Counted from the first letter of the stretch, positions 42,460 to 51,079 are shown. The stretch is DNA of 52,783 nt from an uncultured Eggerthellaceae bacterium (GCA_910584145.1 CAJTXX010000010.1:1-52783), one strand, 5' to 3'. Numbers and translations: made by a program. Notes: generated by a model not told the origin, from the letters alone.

Positions 42460-42488
42460 TAAAAAAGCCCCGACGGCTAGTCGAGGCT
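42460..42488 (-). terminator. rho-independent terminator of the 54-residue gene operon
   Basis: On the minus strand AGCCTCGAC (42488-42480) and GTCGGGGCT (42474-42466) pair with one mismatch around TAGCC, followed by TTTTTT. It lies 25 bases after the stop of the small gene at 42513. Confidence 0.85.
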
Positions 42489-42512
42489 ATTTGCAGGTTT
42501 CGCGGAATCGCG

Positions 42513-42677
42513 TCATGGCTCTATCATCGCCGCTCGCGGTTCCTTCGACTGAATGCTCGCGAGGAAGTGGTGGGAGGGCAGTTTGATCTTGTTCATCACG
42601 CCCTCCTTCCTGCGCGTCGTCTCGTAGTCGGTCATCCTGCCTGCCGCATTCGCGAACGAACACGGCGATGCGTACAT
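42513..42677 (-). CDS. small 54-residue protein with its own terminator
   Basis: A frame from ATG 42677 to 42513 encodes a 54-residue basic protein (MYASPCSFANAAGRMTDYET...). TAGGAGCATAGT gives a good ribosome site and a rho-independent terminator follows directly, which argues for a real gene. It contains KEGVMNKIKLPSHHFLASI. It may be the last gene of the operon that begins at 44363. Function unknown. Confidence 0.65.
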   Translation of the reverse strand: MYASPCSFANAAGRMTDYETTRRKEGVMNKIKLPSHHFLASIQSKEPRAAMIEP

Positions 42678-42777
42678 ACTATGCTCCTATGCGAATATAA
42701 GATGTGCATCCATGGTACACCCTGCTTGAATATGAAGGTTTAATATGCGATGCTGCCGATCTGTAACCTTATCAGGG

Positions 42778-43584
42778 TCACTCCTGAAAGACATGTCGTC
42801 TGCCAAAGACCTTCTCGCAAGCCGGGCGCTGGTACAACTTGCATCCTCGAGAAATCTCGTTTCCGTACCGTATGGTGAAAGAATCATCAGACAGCTCGTA
42901 GCTGAGGTGCCTTCCGATTTCCGTATTGTCGAGCTCGACGAGCAAACGCCTTGTTCCGTACCAGAGGACCTCGTCGATCGCCTCCATACCCACTTCGAGC
43001 GCCTTTGTGACGATTTGCCTCGTTTTCTCAGGAATCGCCTTGTGGGACACGTCGTAAGGGAACGCCTCGCAACGGTTGTTGAGGATCTCAGACCCAACGT
43101 ATGACTCAAGCAGCTCGAATGGGAGCTCGTCGTCCATGAAGGAGCACCAGGTGATTCCGTTGAGGGAGAGAGGCGGCAGACCGTCGTCGCCCTCCGCGTA
43201 GAAGCTGAGCGACCATCCGTCGCGATAGCAGAAGTATTGGGAGCGCTGTGCCATGGAGTCGTTTGTTATCCCCCGCATGGATTCTATGCAATCAGGCGTG
43301 AGGAGGCTCTCCATGTTAGCTGTCTGCCGTTCGGTGAGCTCCACGCCAACGCAGTACTCGGATTCCGCGTGCCTGCGGATGACCTCGAAGGCGGCGCGCC
43401 GCTCTTCTCTGTTCTCGCTAAGAAGGAGGGACGAATAGCCTCGGCTCCTCGTCTCCTCCCAGAACCGCAGCCTTCCCTCATCGAGGTCGCAAGCGATGTA
43501 GTAGCCGATCTCACCTGTGGCGCAGAGGCAGAATCTCCGGGCACCCGGCTTCGGAGTCCCCGTGGCACCCATGCGGCTCACCAT
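42778..43584 (-). CDS. unknown protein, coupled to the upstream gene
   Basis: This 268-residue protein (ARRFCLCATGEIGYYIACDLDEGRLRFWEETRSRGYSS...) starts at ATG 43584, which overlaps the upstream stop by 7 bases, so the pair is translated together; a longer in-frame version would run through the upstream gene and is rejected. It is acidic and alpha/beta in pattern, without a motif I recognise. A two-gene unit with its neighbour is likely. Confidence 0.7.
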   Translation of the reverse strand: MVSRMGATGTPKPGARRFCLCATGEIGYYIACDLDEGRLRFWEETRSRGYSSLLLSENREERRAAFEVIRRHAESEYCVGVELTERQTANMESLLTPDCIESMRGITNDSMAQRSQYFCYRDGWSLSFYAEGDDGLPPLSLNGITWCSFMDDELPFELLESYVGSEILNNRCEAFPYDVSHKAIPEKTRQIVTKALEVGMEAIDEVLWYGTRRLLVELDNTEIGRHLSYELSDDSFTIRYGNEISRGCKLYQRPACEKVFGRRHVFQE

Positions 43585-44363
43585 TCTCGTGCCAGCTTTT
43601 CGGACAGTGCTTCGAGCCATCTGTCGAACGTTCCGTCGGTCACGCATTCCAGGAAGTCCTCGCTGTAGCCGTCCCACCTGTCTGCTCGGTAGATGAAGGC
43701 CATCATCGCGATGATGACGTCGGCGTCGAGATCGCGCACGTCGAGTTCCCTCATGCGCTGGAGGCTCGGCTCGATACCGGCATCCTCGATGATCTCCGAG
43801 TATCTCCGGAACCTTGGCGCTGCGTCGGCGAGCGCGTCGATGTCGGCGCGCATCTCGCTTGCGGTCATCCTCATGTCCTCCATGTGCTCTTCGAGCTCGT
43901 CGGCGTCCATGCGTTGTTGTTCGCGTCCGTCTCCGACGCGATTCAGGTAGAGCGCGATGTGCTCGCGCGGGTCGATCTCGCCCGGCCTTTCGACGAAGCA
44001 CTCCTCGGGCTCGCATCCCGGCATATCGAACCTGTCAGCGAGGAATGAAGAGAGGGCTCCGAAGCCTTCGGGGTAGCAGTTCGACCCCTCATGCGTCCTG
44101 CCCTCGAAGGTGAGGCTCCACTGCGTCCCGTCGAGCACGGGATTCCAGTAGTTTGCAAACCACCCGCGCACGCCAGCGCCCTCCAGCGCCCGTTCAAGCT
44201 CTTCTAGGTCTTCGCCGGAAACCTCGAACGTGCGGTCCCTGCCCGCCTGGGGAAACTCCGTGTAGCGAGCGATGATGCGGCCGCCCTCTTCGACTATGCA
44301 GAGCTCCCTGTATCCGCTGAATAGTCCGCCGTAGCTGAACTCGAAAATCTTGTCGTTGTTCAT
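43578..44363 (-). CDS. unknown protein with DUF6508-like C-terminus
   Basis: This 261-residue acidic protein has an N-terminal half (FEFSYGGLFSGYRELCIVEEGGRIIARYTEF, about 7-37) with alternating strands. The C-terminus, ADVIIAMMAFIYRADRWDGYSEDFLECVTDGTFDRWLEAL (about 214-253), resembles DUF6508-type segments found in uncharacterised ICE proteins. AAGGAGGCGACATG is a strong ribosome site. Function unknown. Confidence 0.7.
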   Translation of the reverse strand: MNNDKIFEFSYGGLFSGYRELCIVEEGGRIIARYTEFPQAGRDRTFEVSGEDLEELERALEGAGVRGWFANYWNPVLDGTQWSLTFEGRTHEGSNCYPEGFGALSSFLADRFDMPGCEPEECFVERPGEIDPREHIALYLNRVGDGREQQRMDADELEEHMEDMRMTASEMRADIDALADAAPRFRRYSEIIEDAGIEPSLQRMRELDVRDLDADVIIAMMAFIYRADRWDGYSEDFLECVTDGTFDRWLEALSEKLAREW

Positions 44364-44630
44364 GTCGCCTCCTTGTTCACTGTCTAAATTATCGTTGGAC
44401 AGGCTTGCCCTTGATGACCTTCCATGGGACAGGCGCGATGATGCCCAAGGTCTTCATCGCATGACCAAATTGACGATTTCTTCGAAGTTTTCCCAGCTCA
44501 GCGCGACTGGGACAATTTGTCTCAGTCGAGTCCAGCTCGGTACAGGACGTTGACGCGCGGCGTCGGTCGGGCGCTCGAACCCAAAAAACACAATCTGTTC
44601 GATTGACTAATCCTTCTTTGGGTAGCATCA
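44364..44630. other. non-coding divergent region before the Y-polymerase gene
   Basis: Between the minus-strand operon and the polymerase lies about 300 bases with no convincing gene. It must hold the promoter of the leftward operon, which I cannot place. The polymerase promoter and LexA-type box are at 44631-44660. Confidence 0.5.
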
Positions 44631-44658
44631 TTGAATATCCCATAATCGAACATATGTT
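44631..44658 (+). promoter_or_regulatory. promoter of the Y-family polymerase gene
   Basis: TTGAAT (44631-44636) and TATGTT (44653-44658) lie 16 bases apart. The -10 lies inside the SOS-type box at 44647-44660, so a bound LexA would block transcription. Confidence 0.5.
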
Positions 44659-44660
44659 CC
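44647..44660 (+). promoter_or_regulatory. LexA (SOS) box
   Basis: CGAACATATGTTCC matches the Gram-positive LexA site CGAAC-N4-GTTCG with a single end mismatch. It is placed 21 bases before the Y-family polymerase start, as expected for a damage-inducible gene. Confidence 0.8.
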
Positions 44661-44681
44661 TATTCAATGAGGAGGTGCTCC

Positions 44682-45956
44682 GTGCGCGAGCGCGTGATTA
44701 TGCATATCGACATGAACGCTTTCTACGCATCCGTCGCGCAGCACCTCGACCCGCGCCTTCGCGGCAGGGCGGTGGCCGTCGCCGGCGACCCGGAGCGCCG
44801 GAACGGGATCATCCTCGCCAAGTCGCGAGAGGCCAAGGCTTGCGGCGTGAAGACGGCGGAGGCGATATGGCAGGCCAGGCAGAAGTGCCCGGAGCTCATC
44901 GTCGTGCCGCCGGACTACGCCGCCTACAAGCGCTACTCGCGCCTCGCCCGCATGATCTACTACGAGTACACCGACCTCGTGGAGCCTTTCGGGCTCGACG
45001 AGTCCTGGATCGACCTGACGGGCTCCCTGCAGCTCTTCGGGGGCGACGCGATGCTCGTGGCGAATGAGATATCTGGCCGCGTGAAGGACGAGCTCGGGCT
45101 CACGGTCTCCGTCGGCGTGTCGTGGAACAAGGTGTTCGCCAAGCTCGGAAGCGACACCGACCCGGGTGACGGGATCGTCTCGATCACGCGCGAGAACTAC
45201 CGCGATGTCGCCTGGCCCATGGCGGCATCCGAGATGATCTACGTCGGCCCCGCCACCGCCCGCAAGCTCCACGCGGCGGGCTACGAGACCATAGGGGACC
45301 TGGCACATGCGGGCGACTACTTCCTCGGCAGGCGCTTCGGCAAGATCGGATTCATGCTGCGCGACTTCGCCAACGGCATCGACGGGAGCCCGGTTCGGCA
45401 GATGGATCTCGCGAAGGCCGACGTCGACTATGTGGTGAAGGGCATCGGCAACGGGCTCACCGCCCCGCGCGACCTCGTGTGCGAGTCGGACGTGAAGGCG
45501 CTCGTGTGGCTTCTCTCCGAATCGGTCACCCAGAGGATGCGCGAGTCGCGCCTCAGGTGCCGCACGGTATCCGTGGGCGTGAGGCGCGCGGGGGATCTGT
45601 CCGGGTACTCCAGGCAGACGACGCTGCGGATTCCGACGTGCCTGACCTCGGACGTCGCGAAGCTCGCGATGGGGCTCATCGAGGCGAACCAGCCGCTCGA
45701 CGAGGAGCACGCCATCCGCGCCATCCACGTTCGCGCAACCAACCTCTCCTCGATGGACGACCCGCTGCAGTGCGACATCTTCGGCGACGCCGAGGAGGCG
45801 CTCAGGGCCGAGAGGCTCGACCTGGCCATCGACGAGCTCAGGTCCCGCTTCGGCAACCGCTGCGTGCACCGCGCGGTGGAGCTCACCGACGAGGTGATGG
45901 GAGGCCTCGACATCAAGCGGGACAACACCGTGCATCCGATCGGGTTTCTGAGGTAG
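44682..45956 (+). CDS. Y-family translesion DNA polymerase (DinB/UmuC-like)
   Basis: This 424-residue polymerase has the nucleotide-binding start IMHIDMNAFYASVAQ (residues 6-20) and the catalytic pair in LVEPFGLDESWIDLTG (about 98-113, Asp-Glu). The thumb and little-finger regions follow (GPATARKLHAAGYETIGDLA; a C-terminus with IFGDAEEA). It should bypass lesions. I chose GTG 44682, which has AGGAGG at 6 nt; an ATG at 44667 overlaps that site. Expression is probably SOS-controlled. Plasmids and ICEs often carry such UvrX/UmuC-like enzymes. Confidence 0.95.
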   Translation: MRERVIMHIDMNAFYASVAQHLDPRLRGRAVAVAGDPERRNGIILAKSREAKACGVKTAEAIWQARQKCPELIVVPPDYAAYKRYSRLARMIYYEYTDLVEPFGLDESWIDLTGSLQLFGGDAMLVANEISGRVKDELGLTVSVGVSWNKVFAKLGSDTDPGDGIVSITRENYRDVAWPMAASEMIYVGPATARKLHAAGYETIGDLAHAGDYFLGRRFGKIGFMLRDFANGIDGSPVRQMDLAKADVDYVVKGIGNGLTAPRDLVCESDVKALVWLLSESVTQRMRESRLRCRTVSVGVRRAGDLSGYSRQTTLRIPTCLTSDVAKLAMGLIEANQPLDEEHAIRAIHVRATNLSSMDDPLQCDIFGDAEEALRAERLDLAIDELRSRFGNRCVHRAVELTDEVMGGLDIKRDNTVHPIGFLR

Positions 45957-45972
45957 GAAGGAGGTGACGGGC

Positions 45973-46245
45973 ATGAAGGGAGCCGACGGCTGGCGCAAGC
46001 GCTACGTGTCCGTCACCGCCCGCATGGACGAGGACGGCCGCGTTCGGCCGCTCTCTATCCAGTGGTACGACGGCAAGACCTACGCCATCGACGACGTGCG
46101 CAGCGTCCGCCGGTCCTCGTCGCGCAAGGTCGGGGGCGACGGCATCTGCTACACGATACGCATCGGCGAGCGCATCACCCAGCTCTACTACGAGGACCCG
46201 CGCTGGTTCGTGGAGGAGATCGTACCGGACGAGCTCGTCTCCTAG
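45973..46245 (+). CDS. small conserved partner of mobile-element Y-polymerases
   Basis: This 90-residue basic protein (GWRKRYVSVTARMDEDGRVRPLSIQWYDGKTYAIDDV...) has a beta-rich pattern like that of small proteins usually encoded directly after plasmid or ICE UmuC/UvrX genes. AGGAGGTGACGGGC precedes ATG 45973, 16 bases after the polymerase stop, so they are one SOS operon. Function unknown; a polymerase accessory is likely. Confidence 0.8.
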   Translation: MKGADGWRKRYVSVTARMDEDGRVRPLSIQWYDGKTYAIDDVRSVRRSSSRKVGGDGICYTIRIGERITQLYYEDPRWFVEEIVPDELVS

Positions 46246-46587
46246 CGGCTCATATCGACGCGGCGCGGGGCCCCGCCCATCCATTTCTAATATGCGGCTC
46301 CAATCCGCTTGCCGGTGCAGCCCGTTTCCAAGCGCCTCCTTGCTTGGCGGCATGGCCCCTCACACGCCTCTATCCAGATAACGCTCGCACTGAACCCGCG
46401 TCACGCCTCAAGGCGCTCATCTCCTCGCGAAACCCGCACAAGCGACGATGCGCCCATCCATGACGTGGTGCAGGTTTCGCGAAGACATGCGCTCTGATCC
46501 TTGCGGCGCGCGCAGAACCAGCGCAGGCCATCTGGTCACGAGGCGGTGAGCGAGGGGCTCGCCGCATTAGACCAAGGAGGCAAGACC
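46246..46587. other. non-coding region with inverted repeat
   Basis: This stretch of about 340 bases has no credible gene. A GC palindrome GCGGGGCCCCGC lies at about 46265-46276, likely ending the polymerase operon. An inverted repeat pairs 46426-46439 with 46468-46481 (13 of 14 bases). A ribosome site (AAGGAGG) at the end serves the gene at 46588. Confidence 0.5.
46426..46481. repeat. inverted repeat with TGCAGGTTTCGCG
   Basis: CGCGAAACCCGCAC and GTGCAGGTTTCGCG pair at 13 of 14 positions around a 28-base loop. The 13-mer TGCAGGTTTCGCG also occurs at 42492-42504, just before the terminator of the 54-residue gene. Function unknown; a protein-binding site or a remnant. Confidence 0.5.
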
Positions 46588-47247
46588 ATGGGAAACAGGG
46601 CGGTCATCACGACACCGGACAAGGAGCTGGCGCTATACCTTCATTGGAACGGCGGGCGCGACACCGTGGAGCCGCTGCTTCGGTATTGCGAGCTGCAGGG
46701 GTACCATCCCCCGAGCTCCGACAACTACGGCTGGGCGCGGATCGCGCAGGTGATGTGCAATTTCTTCGGCGGCTCGACGAGCGTGGGCATCGACCGCTTC
46801 AAGAACCTCGGCGACCAGGGAGACAACGGCGTCTACATCATCGACGGCTGGAAGATTGTCGGCCGCAGGGAGGTCTCCTACGACGAGGACTGGAACGTGA
46901 ACGGATGGCACGACATCCCGGAGTCCCGCGAGCAGCGCGAATACGACTTCGACGAGATGCTGCGAAGCTTCGACGAGGCCATGCCCGAGGCCCTGCGCCT
47001 GGGCGATCTCCTCGATGCCGTCGAGGTTCCCACGTCCGAAGTCGAGATCGGCGACGTCGTCTTCATGCGCGAATACGAGTCCGGCTGGAAGACGTACCCT
47101 GTCGTCGGCATCGGCGAGGGCAATCGCAACAGGCCGGAGCTTGCAGGCGTGCCCTACGTCGAGCACTACGACCACGACGGCGACTACTCTTGGAACGCGA
47201 ACAACTACATCCGCGAGGACACGGCCTTCATCGTCGCCCGAGAGTAG
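46588..47247 (+). CDS. conserved mobile-element protein of unknown function
   Basis: This 219-residue acidic protein (NRAVITTPDKELALYLHWNGGRDTVEPLLRYCELQGY) resembles uncharacterised plasmid and phage proteins with the same LYLHWNGG start. It has a conserved-looking GDVVFMREYESGWKTYPVVGIG (about 158-179) that looks like a small beta-barrel. ATG 46588 follows AAGGAGGCAAGACC. No function can be assigned. Confidence 0.75.
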   Translation: MGNRAVITTPDKELALYLHWNGGRDTVEPLLRYCELQGYHPPSSDNYGWARIAQVMCNFFGGSTSVGIDRFKNLGDQGDNGVYIIDGWKIVGRREVSYDEDWNVNGWHDIPESREQREYDFDEMLRSFDEAMPEALRLGDLLDAVEVPTSEVEIGDVVFMREYESGWKTYPVVGIGEGNRNRPELAGVPYVEHYDHDGDYSWNANNYIREDTAFIVARE

Positions 47248-47356
47248 GCCGTCGGGGATCGGCGCCGCCGGGCCATGCTGGGACGGTGGCGCGCATCCCG
47301 GTTGCGATTCGGCTACCGTTCCCGCAGGCGCGCGGGCTGGCTGCTACGATGTTGCC

Positions 47357-47980
47357 ATGTGCGGAAGATGCGTCATATTCACATTCGACGAGGTTCTCGA
47401 AATCGTGCGGCAGATCGAGGTCGGCGCGCCGCTCAACTTGGAGCCAGACTGGCCTGCGCGAAAGCCGCAGGCGTACCCGAAGTCGCTTGCGCCCCTCATC
47501 GTGCCGTCGTTCGACACGGCGCAGCCCGCCCCGAACCTGGGCCCGGGGAGCCTTGCCGCCCGCGATCTGTCCTGGGGCTTCGAGGAGTCGTGGAAGCCCG
47601 GTGTGGTCTTCAACACGCGCATCGAAAGTGCCATGAAGCCCACCTGGCGCGACTCAATGGAGCACCGTCGCTGCGTCATACCGGTGCCCGCGTTCTTCGA
47701 ATCCAGCCAGAGCGAGACATTCCCTTCGCCCAAGACCGGTAAGCCCATCAAACGCCAGTACGAGTTCCGCGTGCCCGGGCAGGACATCATCCTCATCGGC
47801 TGCACATGGAAGGGCGATGCCTTTTCAATGGTCACCACCGAGGCGAACGCCGACATGGTGCCCATCCACCACCGCATGCCGCTCATCGTGAGGCAGGAGG
47901 AGCTGTTGCTCTGGCTCGGCCCGGACTACATGGAGCTGGCGGACCGATCGTCGATCCACCTCGAAGCCCAGCCGGCGTAG
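47357..47980 (+). CDS. SRAP (YedK/HMCES) abasic-site crosslinking protein
   Basis: This 207-residue SRAP-domain protein begins MCGRC, so Cys2 becomes the catalytic N-terminal residue that bonds to abasic sites in single-stranded DNA. Other family motifs are VVFNTRIESAM (Asn and Glu), HRRCVIPVPAFFE and MVPIHHRMPLIV (catalytic His). ATG 47357 must be the start because Cys2 is required. With the Y-polymerase it forms a DNA-damage tolerance module; no LexA box is seen directly upstream. Confidence 0.93.
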   Translation: MCGRCVIFTFDEVLEIVRQIEVGAPLNLEPDWPARKPQAYPKSLAPLIVPSFDTAQPAPNLGPGSLAARDLSWGFEESWKPGVVFNTRIESAMKPTWRDSMEHRRCVIPVPAFFESSQSETFPSPKTGKPIKRQYEFRVPGQDIILIGCTWKGDAFSMVTTEANADMVPIHHRMPLIVRQEELLLWLGPDYMELADRSSIHLEAQPA

Positions 47981-48021
47981 CTCATTGGAGAGTTTCCAGA
48001 GAGAAACGCCTGTTCAGGCGC

Positions 48022-48042
48022 ACGGGGTCAATTTGACCCCGT
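48022..48042. repeat. mobile-type palindrome ACGGGGTCA-ATT-TGACCCCGT, copy 1
   Basis: Nine-base arms around ATT. The same palindrome is at 51540-51560 with longer flanks. Here it supplies the end of the minus-strand NUDIX gene (Thr-Gly-Ser-Asn-stop) and may act as a terminator. Confidence 0.75.
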
Positions 48043-48486
48043 AAACTCTAGGTGTCGTGCAGCGCTCAGCGCTCTTTTGTTTGAATCCCATTCCAGTAAC
48101 TCCAGCGCTTGCTGCAAATCGCACCAGAGGTATTCGGTATGCTCGCAGCTGAGCTGGATTGGCGTATCAAATGGTACGTCCGCTAAGAACGAGTACTCGG
48201 GGAGCAGCTCGACGTCATGCCCCCAGCGATAGAACCCCGCAACGTCCAACACTGACAGAATCTCTACTGATTCAAGGTCGATCACGCTAGAGGCGCTCAC
48301 GCCCGTCTCCTCCACGGTCTCCCTGATCGCTGCCTCGACGGGTGTCTCGTCGCCTTCGCCGCCGCCGGCGACGCCTTGCCATACGCCCATGTCGGCACGT
48401 CGGAGCAAGAGGTATTCGGCAGTCCCGTGATTGCTCCTCCGCAGGAAGACGAGCACTTGAAACGGCGCGCGACCCATGGTGCTCAC
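48028..48486 (-). CDS. NUDIX hydrolase
   Basis: This 152-residue NUDIX pyrophosphohydrolase has the box GGGEGDETPVEAAIRETVEETG (about residues 41-62), with the catalytic REUXEE glutamates. Substrate unknown; dihydroneopterin triphosphate or oxidised nucleotides are typical. It overlaps the upstream membrane-protein gene by 4 bases. The last codons come from the palindrome at 48022-48042, which suggests the original C-terminus was changed. Confidence 0.93.
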   Translation of the reverse strand: MSTMGRAPFQVLVFLRRSNHGTAEYLLLRRADMGVWQGVAGGGEGDETPVEAAIRETVEETGVSASSVIDLESVEILSVLDVAGFYRWGHDVELLPEYSFLADVPFDTPIQLSCEHTEYLWCDLQQALELLEWDSNKRALSAARHLEFTGSN

Positions 48487-49481
48487 AGAGCTTCTTCCAA
48501 TGCGCTTGCGAAGGCGTGAGGGTCGTCCAGGCTCATACCAATAGCACGCACCCGCTTCTCACCGAGCATCGTGCGCACGGCAACTGGGTGCTTCGACACG
48601 ATCCAGACGTTCGCCTGATAGAAGGTTCCGTAGTTGAGCTTGTCCGACTTCTCAATGTCTCGGATGTCGTCCTCGGAGAAGCAGACTTTTTCGATATCAG
48701 CGAACGGAATCGTGGCATGCATTTGGATGCCGCATTCCAGGCGAACGCAGTCAACACCGATTGCGACGGGTCGCATGATGCGGGCCCTCGCGTCGCCGGC
48801 GAGCCACACGACCGAGTAGACCGAGAGGGCCGTGACCAGGCACGCCGCCGCGATGCTCCACTGGGACACAAGCATGTGTACGCCGATGATCTCCACCGGG
48901 AACGCGAGCGCGAGGCCGAGCATCATGTTCATGTAGCCGCCGGCGTTGTGGTAGCCGAACGTCTTCTCATCTGGGAGCACGTAGGGCTTCTTCCGCCAAG
49001 AGAAGAGGGCGTAGTACCACACGCTGAGCTCGGCCGCCGTCATGCTCGCCGGCATGTCCCTGCGCACGAGGTAGCGCATCGTGTCCTTGAACCACGCCAT
49101 GGGGTCGTCGCTGCTCGCCTTGGCGGTCCGGTAGACCCTGACGATCTTCCGGACTTCTCTGACCGCGATGGCGAGCTCCACCGGGACCAATACGGAGAGG
49201 AGGTACGGGAGGATGCCGGCCTCGGGCGACCCGAGCGCGACTACGCTGAGCGCATATCCCATCCAAATGACCGGGATGACGGCGAGCAGCGTGAGCTTCC
49301 TCGGCCTCACCACGAGCAGGTAGAAGCCGAGCGGGATTCCGACCATGAAGTCGAGGGGAAGAGCGACGCCCTCGATATGGAAGGGGATGTACCAAGCGGA
49401 GGCAACGCCGTAGGCGTAAAGGAGGAGTCCAAGGGCGCAAAAGATTACGAGGCCATTCTTTCGAGTTCTTGCTGCATCCAT
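48483..49481 (-). CDS. polytopic membrane protein with bacterial PH-like C-terminus
   Basis: This 332-residue protein has about five or six membrane helices in two groups (about 10-95 and 195-250). A soluble C-terminal domain of about 80 residues (IMRPVAIGVDCVRLECGIQMHATIPFADIEKVCFSEDD...) has the strand pattern of bacterial PH domains (b-PH1/YdbT-like). ATG 49481 follows GAGGAAGGTAAAAAG. It is coupled to the NUDIX gene. Function unknown. Confidence 0.75.
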   Translation of the reverse strand: MDAARTRKNGLVIFCALGLLLYAYGVASAWYIPFHIEGVALPLDFMVGIPLGFYLLVVRPRKLTLLAVIPVIWMGYALSVVALGSPEAGILPYLLSVLVPVELAIAVREVRKIVRVYRTAKASSDDPMAWFKDTMRYLVRRDMPASMTAAELSVWYYALFSWRKKPYVLPDEKTFGYHNAGGYMNMMLGLALAFPVEIIGVHMLVSQWSIAAACLVTALSVYSVVWLAGDARARIMRPVAIGVDCVRLECGIQMHATIPFADIEKVCFSEDDIRDIEKSDKLNYGTFYQANVWIVSKHPVAVRTMLGEKRVRAIGMSLDDPHAFASALEEAL

Positions 49482-49924
49482 CTTTTTACCTTCCTCGGCA
49501 TGAGGGGACGAATCGTCTTCGGAGAATTTGGCTTGGCGTTGCTCGGAAAGAATCAGCACGAGAAATCTTCCCGCGTCCCATAGCCGACGCAAGTTTGTGC
49601 GAAATGCGCCTGCATATACAAGTATAGTCGGCCCATAGACGCCAAGTCCCGGCAAGCCCTCTAGGAGGCGCCTGGAATCCACGAGGCGGGGCAAGCCGGC
49701 GTCACCGGGCAAGAGCGCCAGGAAGGCGAAGACGCTCCCCATGATGCCAGGAAAGGAAGCAGCCGGGGCAGCGATCGACCCCGTGAGCGATGCCTCGCTT
49801 ATCTCAGGGCGCTCACTCCCCGTCAACCACTAGTTGACTTGCTGCCGAGGTGCGTCCACGCACTCTCGCTTGTTCGGGGCATTTCTGCGGCGGATAATTG
49901 AGTACGTCAATCGAAGGAGCGCCC
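49482..49924. other. non-coding divergent region
   Basis: Between the membrane-protein gene and the XRE-TPR gene lie about 440 bases with no convincing gene. CTAGTTGACTTGCTG at about 49830-49845 could include a -35 for the XRE gene. I cannot place a matching -10 with confidence. Confidence 0.4.
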
Positions 49925-51079
49925 ATGAGCAACTTGTCCCTAGCGAACACCCTTGCCTCCCTGAGGACCGCGCACGGTCTCACGCAAGAGGAAGTCGCCA
50001 ACCACCTCGGGATCACCAAGGCCGCCGTCTCCAAGTGGGAGTGCGGCCAGAGCATGCCCGACATCTCGATGCTGCCCCTCATCGCCGAGCTCTACGGCGT
50101 AAGCATCGACGAGCTCTTCGGCAGAGCCGACGATGTCACCCAAGACGAAGCTGACGCCATCTACCTCAAGGCGCTCAGCCTCTTTGGCGAGGACCGCGCC
50201 TCGGGGATGGACTACGTAGACGCCCAGGCGAGGCAGCATTGGTCGTGGCTGCCAGTCGTGCGGCTTCTCGCCATGGCCACCTTCGCCCAGATCGCGGCGA
50301 GCGACGGATTCGAGGCTCGCCCCCTTGAGGGCGACGCGGCCACACTTGCGGGAGCAGCGGAGAGACTCTTCCGCCGCGCCATCGACCTGGGCCCGCAAGG
50401 CGTTCCCTCTCAGACCGACATCCTGCCCCTCGCCCGCATACTGCAATGGACGGGCCGCTTCGACGAGGCGAAGGCCCTCGTCGAGCACCTCGCGCCGGCG
50501 GAGCCGAACCTGGCGGCATTGTCCCTGGCCCAGCTGCACCTCGAAGAAGGGCAACGAGACGCCGCGCTGGAGACGCTCCAGCGCCAGCTGCTCGTGTCGC
50601 TCGTCGAGGCGATGGGCGCCCTGACCGCGCTCGCGCCGATAGCCGCCGACGAGCAGCTGGAAGAGATTTCCGCCCTGGCGGGGCGCATGCAGGCCTCGCC
50701 AGAATATGTCGCCCTCTTCCCGGCGCTCCTGCCCTCCGTCTTCTACGAATCGGCCAAGCGGTCTGCGGAGCAGGGAGATGCCGGCGAGGCGCTGGATGCG
50801 CTTACCTCGCTGTCCGAGGCCGTCGACGGGTATTGCGGGATTCTGCTGCATCCGCACAACGCTTTGCTCTTCGACCGTATCCCGGACCTCGTCTGGGAGG
50901 AGTCGGGCGACCAAGCAGTAGAGGCGGAGCGCATAAAGGCGGCGGCCATCATAAGGCAGACCTACGCCTCCAAGCTCGCCGACGAGGGCTGCTGGGACGA
51001 ACTGCGCGGCGAGCCTGCGTTCAAGGCAGTCCTAGCGCATATAGAGAACAAGGATGCCGAGGATCCCTGCCATGAGTAG
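49925..51079 (+). CDS. XRE regulator with helical TPR-like C-terminus
   Basis: This 384-residue protein has an N-terminal HTH (LANTLASLRTAHGLTQEEVANHLGITKAAVSKWECGQSMPDI, about 4-45). A long alpha-helical region (about 75-370) is rich in paired Ala/Leu helices like TPR repeats (LARILQWTGRFDEAKALVEHL; LSLAQLHLEEGQRDAALETLQ). This layout is common in Coriobacteriia and Firmicutes regulators, which may sense a peptide. ATG 49925 follows GAAGGAGCGCCC. The next gene overlaps its end by 8 bases. Confidence 0.88.
   Translation: MSNLSLANTLASLRTAHGLTQEEVANHLGITKAAVSKWECGQSMPDISMLPLIAELYGVSIDELFGRADDVTQDEADAIYLKALSLFGEDRASGMDYVDAQARQHWSWLPVVRLLAMATFAQIAASDGFEARPLEGDAATLAGAAERLFRRAIDLGPQGVPSQTDILPLARILQWTGRFDEAKALVEHLAPAEPNLAALSLAQLHLEEGQRDAALETLQRQLLVSLVEAMGALTALAPIAADEQLEEISALAGRMQASPEYVALFPALLPSVFYESAKRSAEQGDAGEALDALTSLSEAVDGYCGILLHPHNALLFDRIPDLVWEESGDQAVEAERIKAAAIIRQTYASKLADEGCWDELRGEPAFKAVLAHIENKDAEDPCHE

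Noticed and set aside
42778..44016. Longer version (412 residues) of the gene starting at 43584
   Set aside because: The extra part is Arg-rich and lies out of frame inside the well-supported gene at 43578-44363; ATG 43584 overlaps that stop in the usual way.
46246..46587. Short frames in the gap after the polymerase operon
   Set aside because: No ribosome site and no coding pattern.
48342..49583. Plus-strand frame of 413 codons
   Set aside because: Antisense to the NUDIX and membrane-protein genes; Arg/His-rich without motifs.
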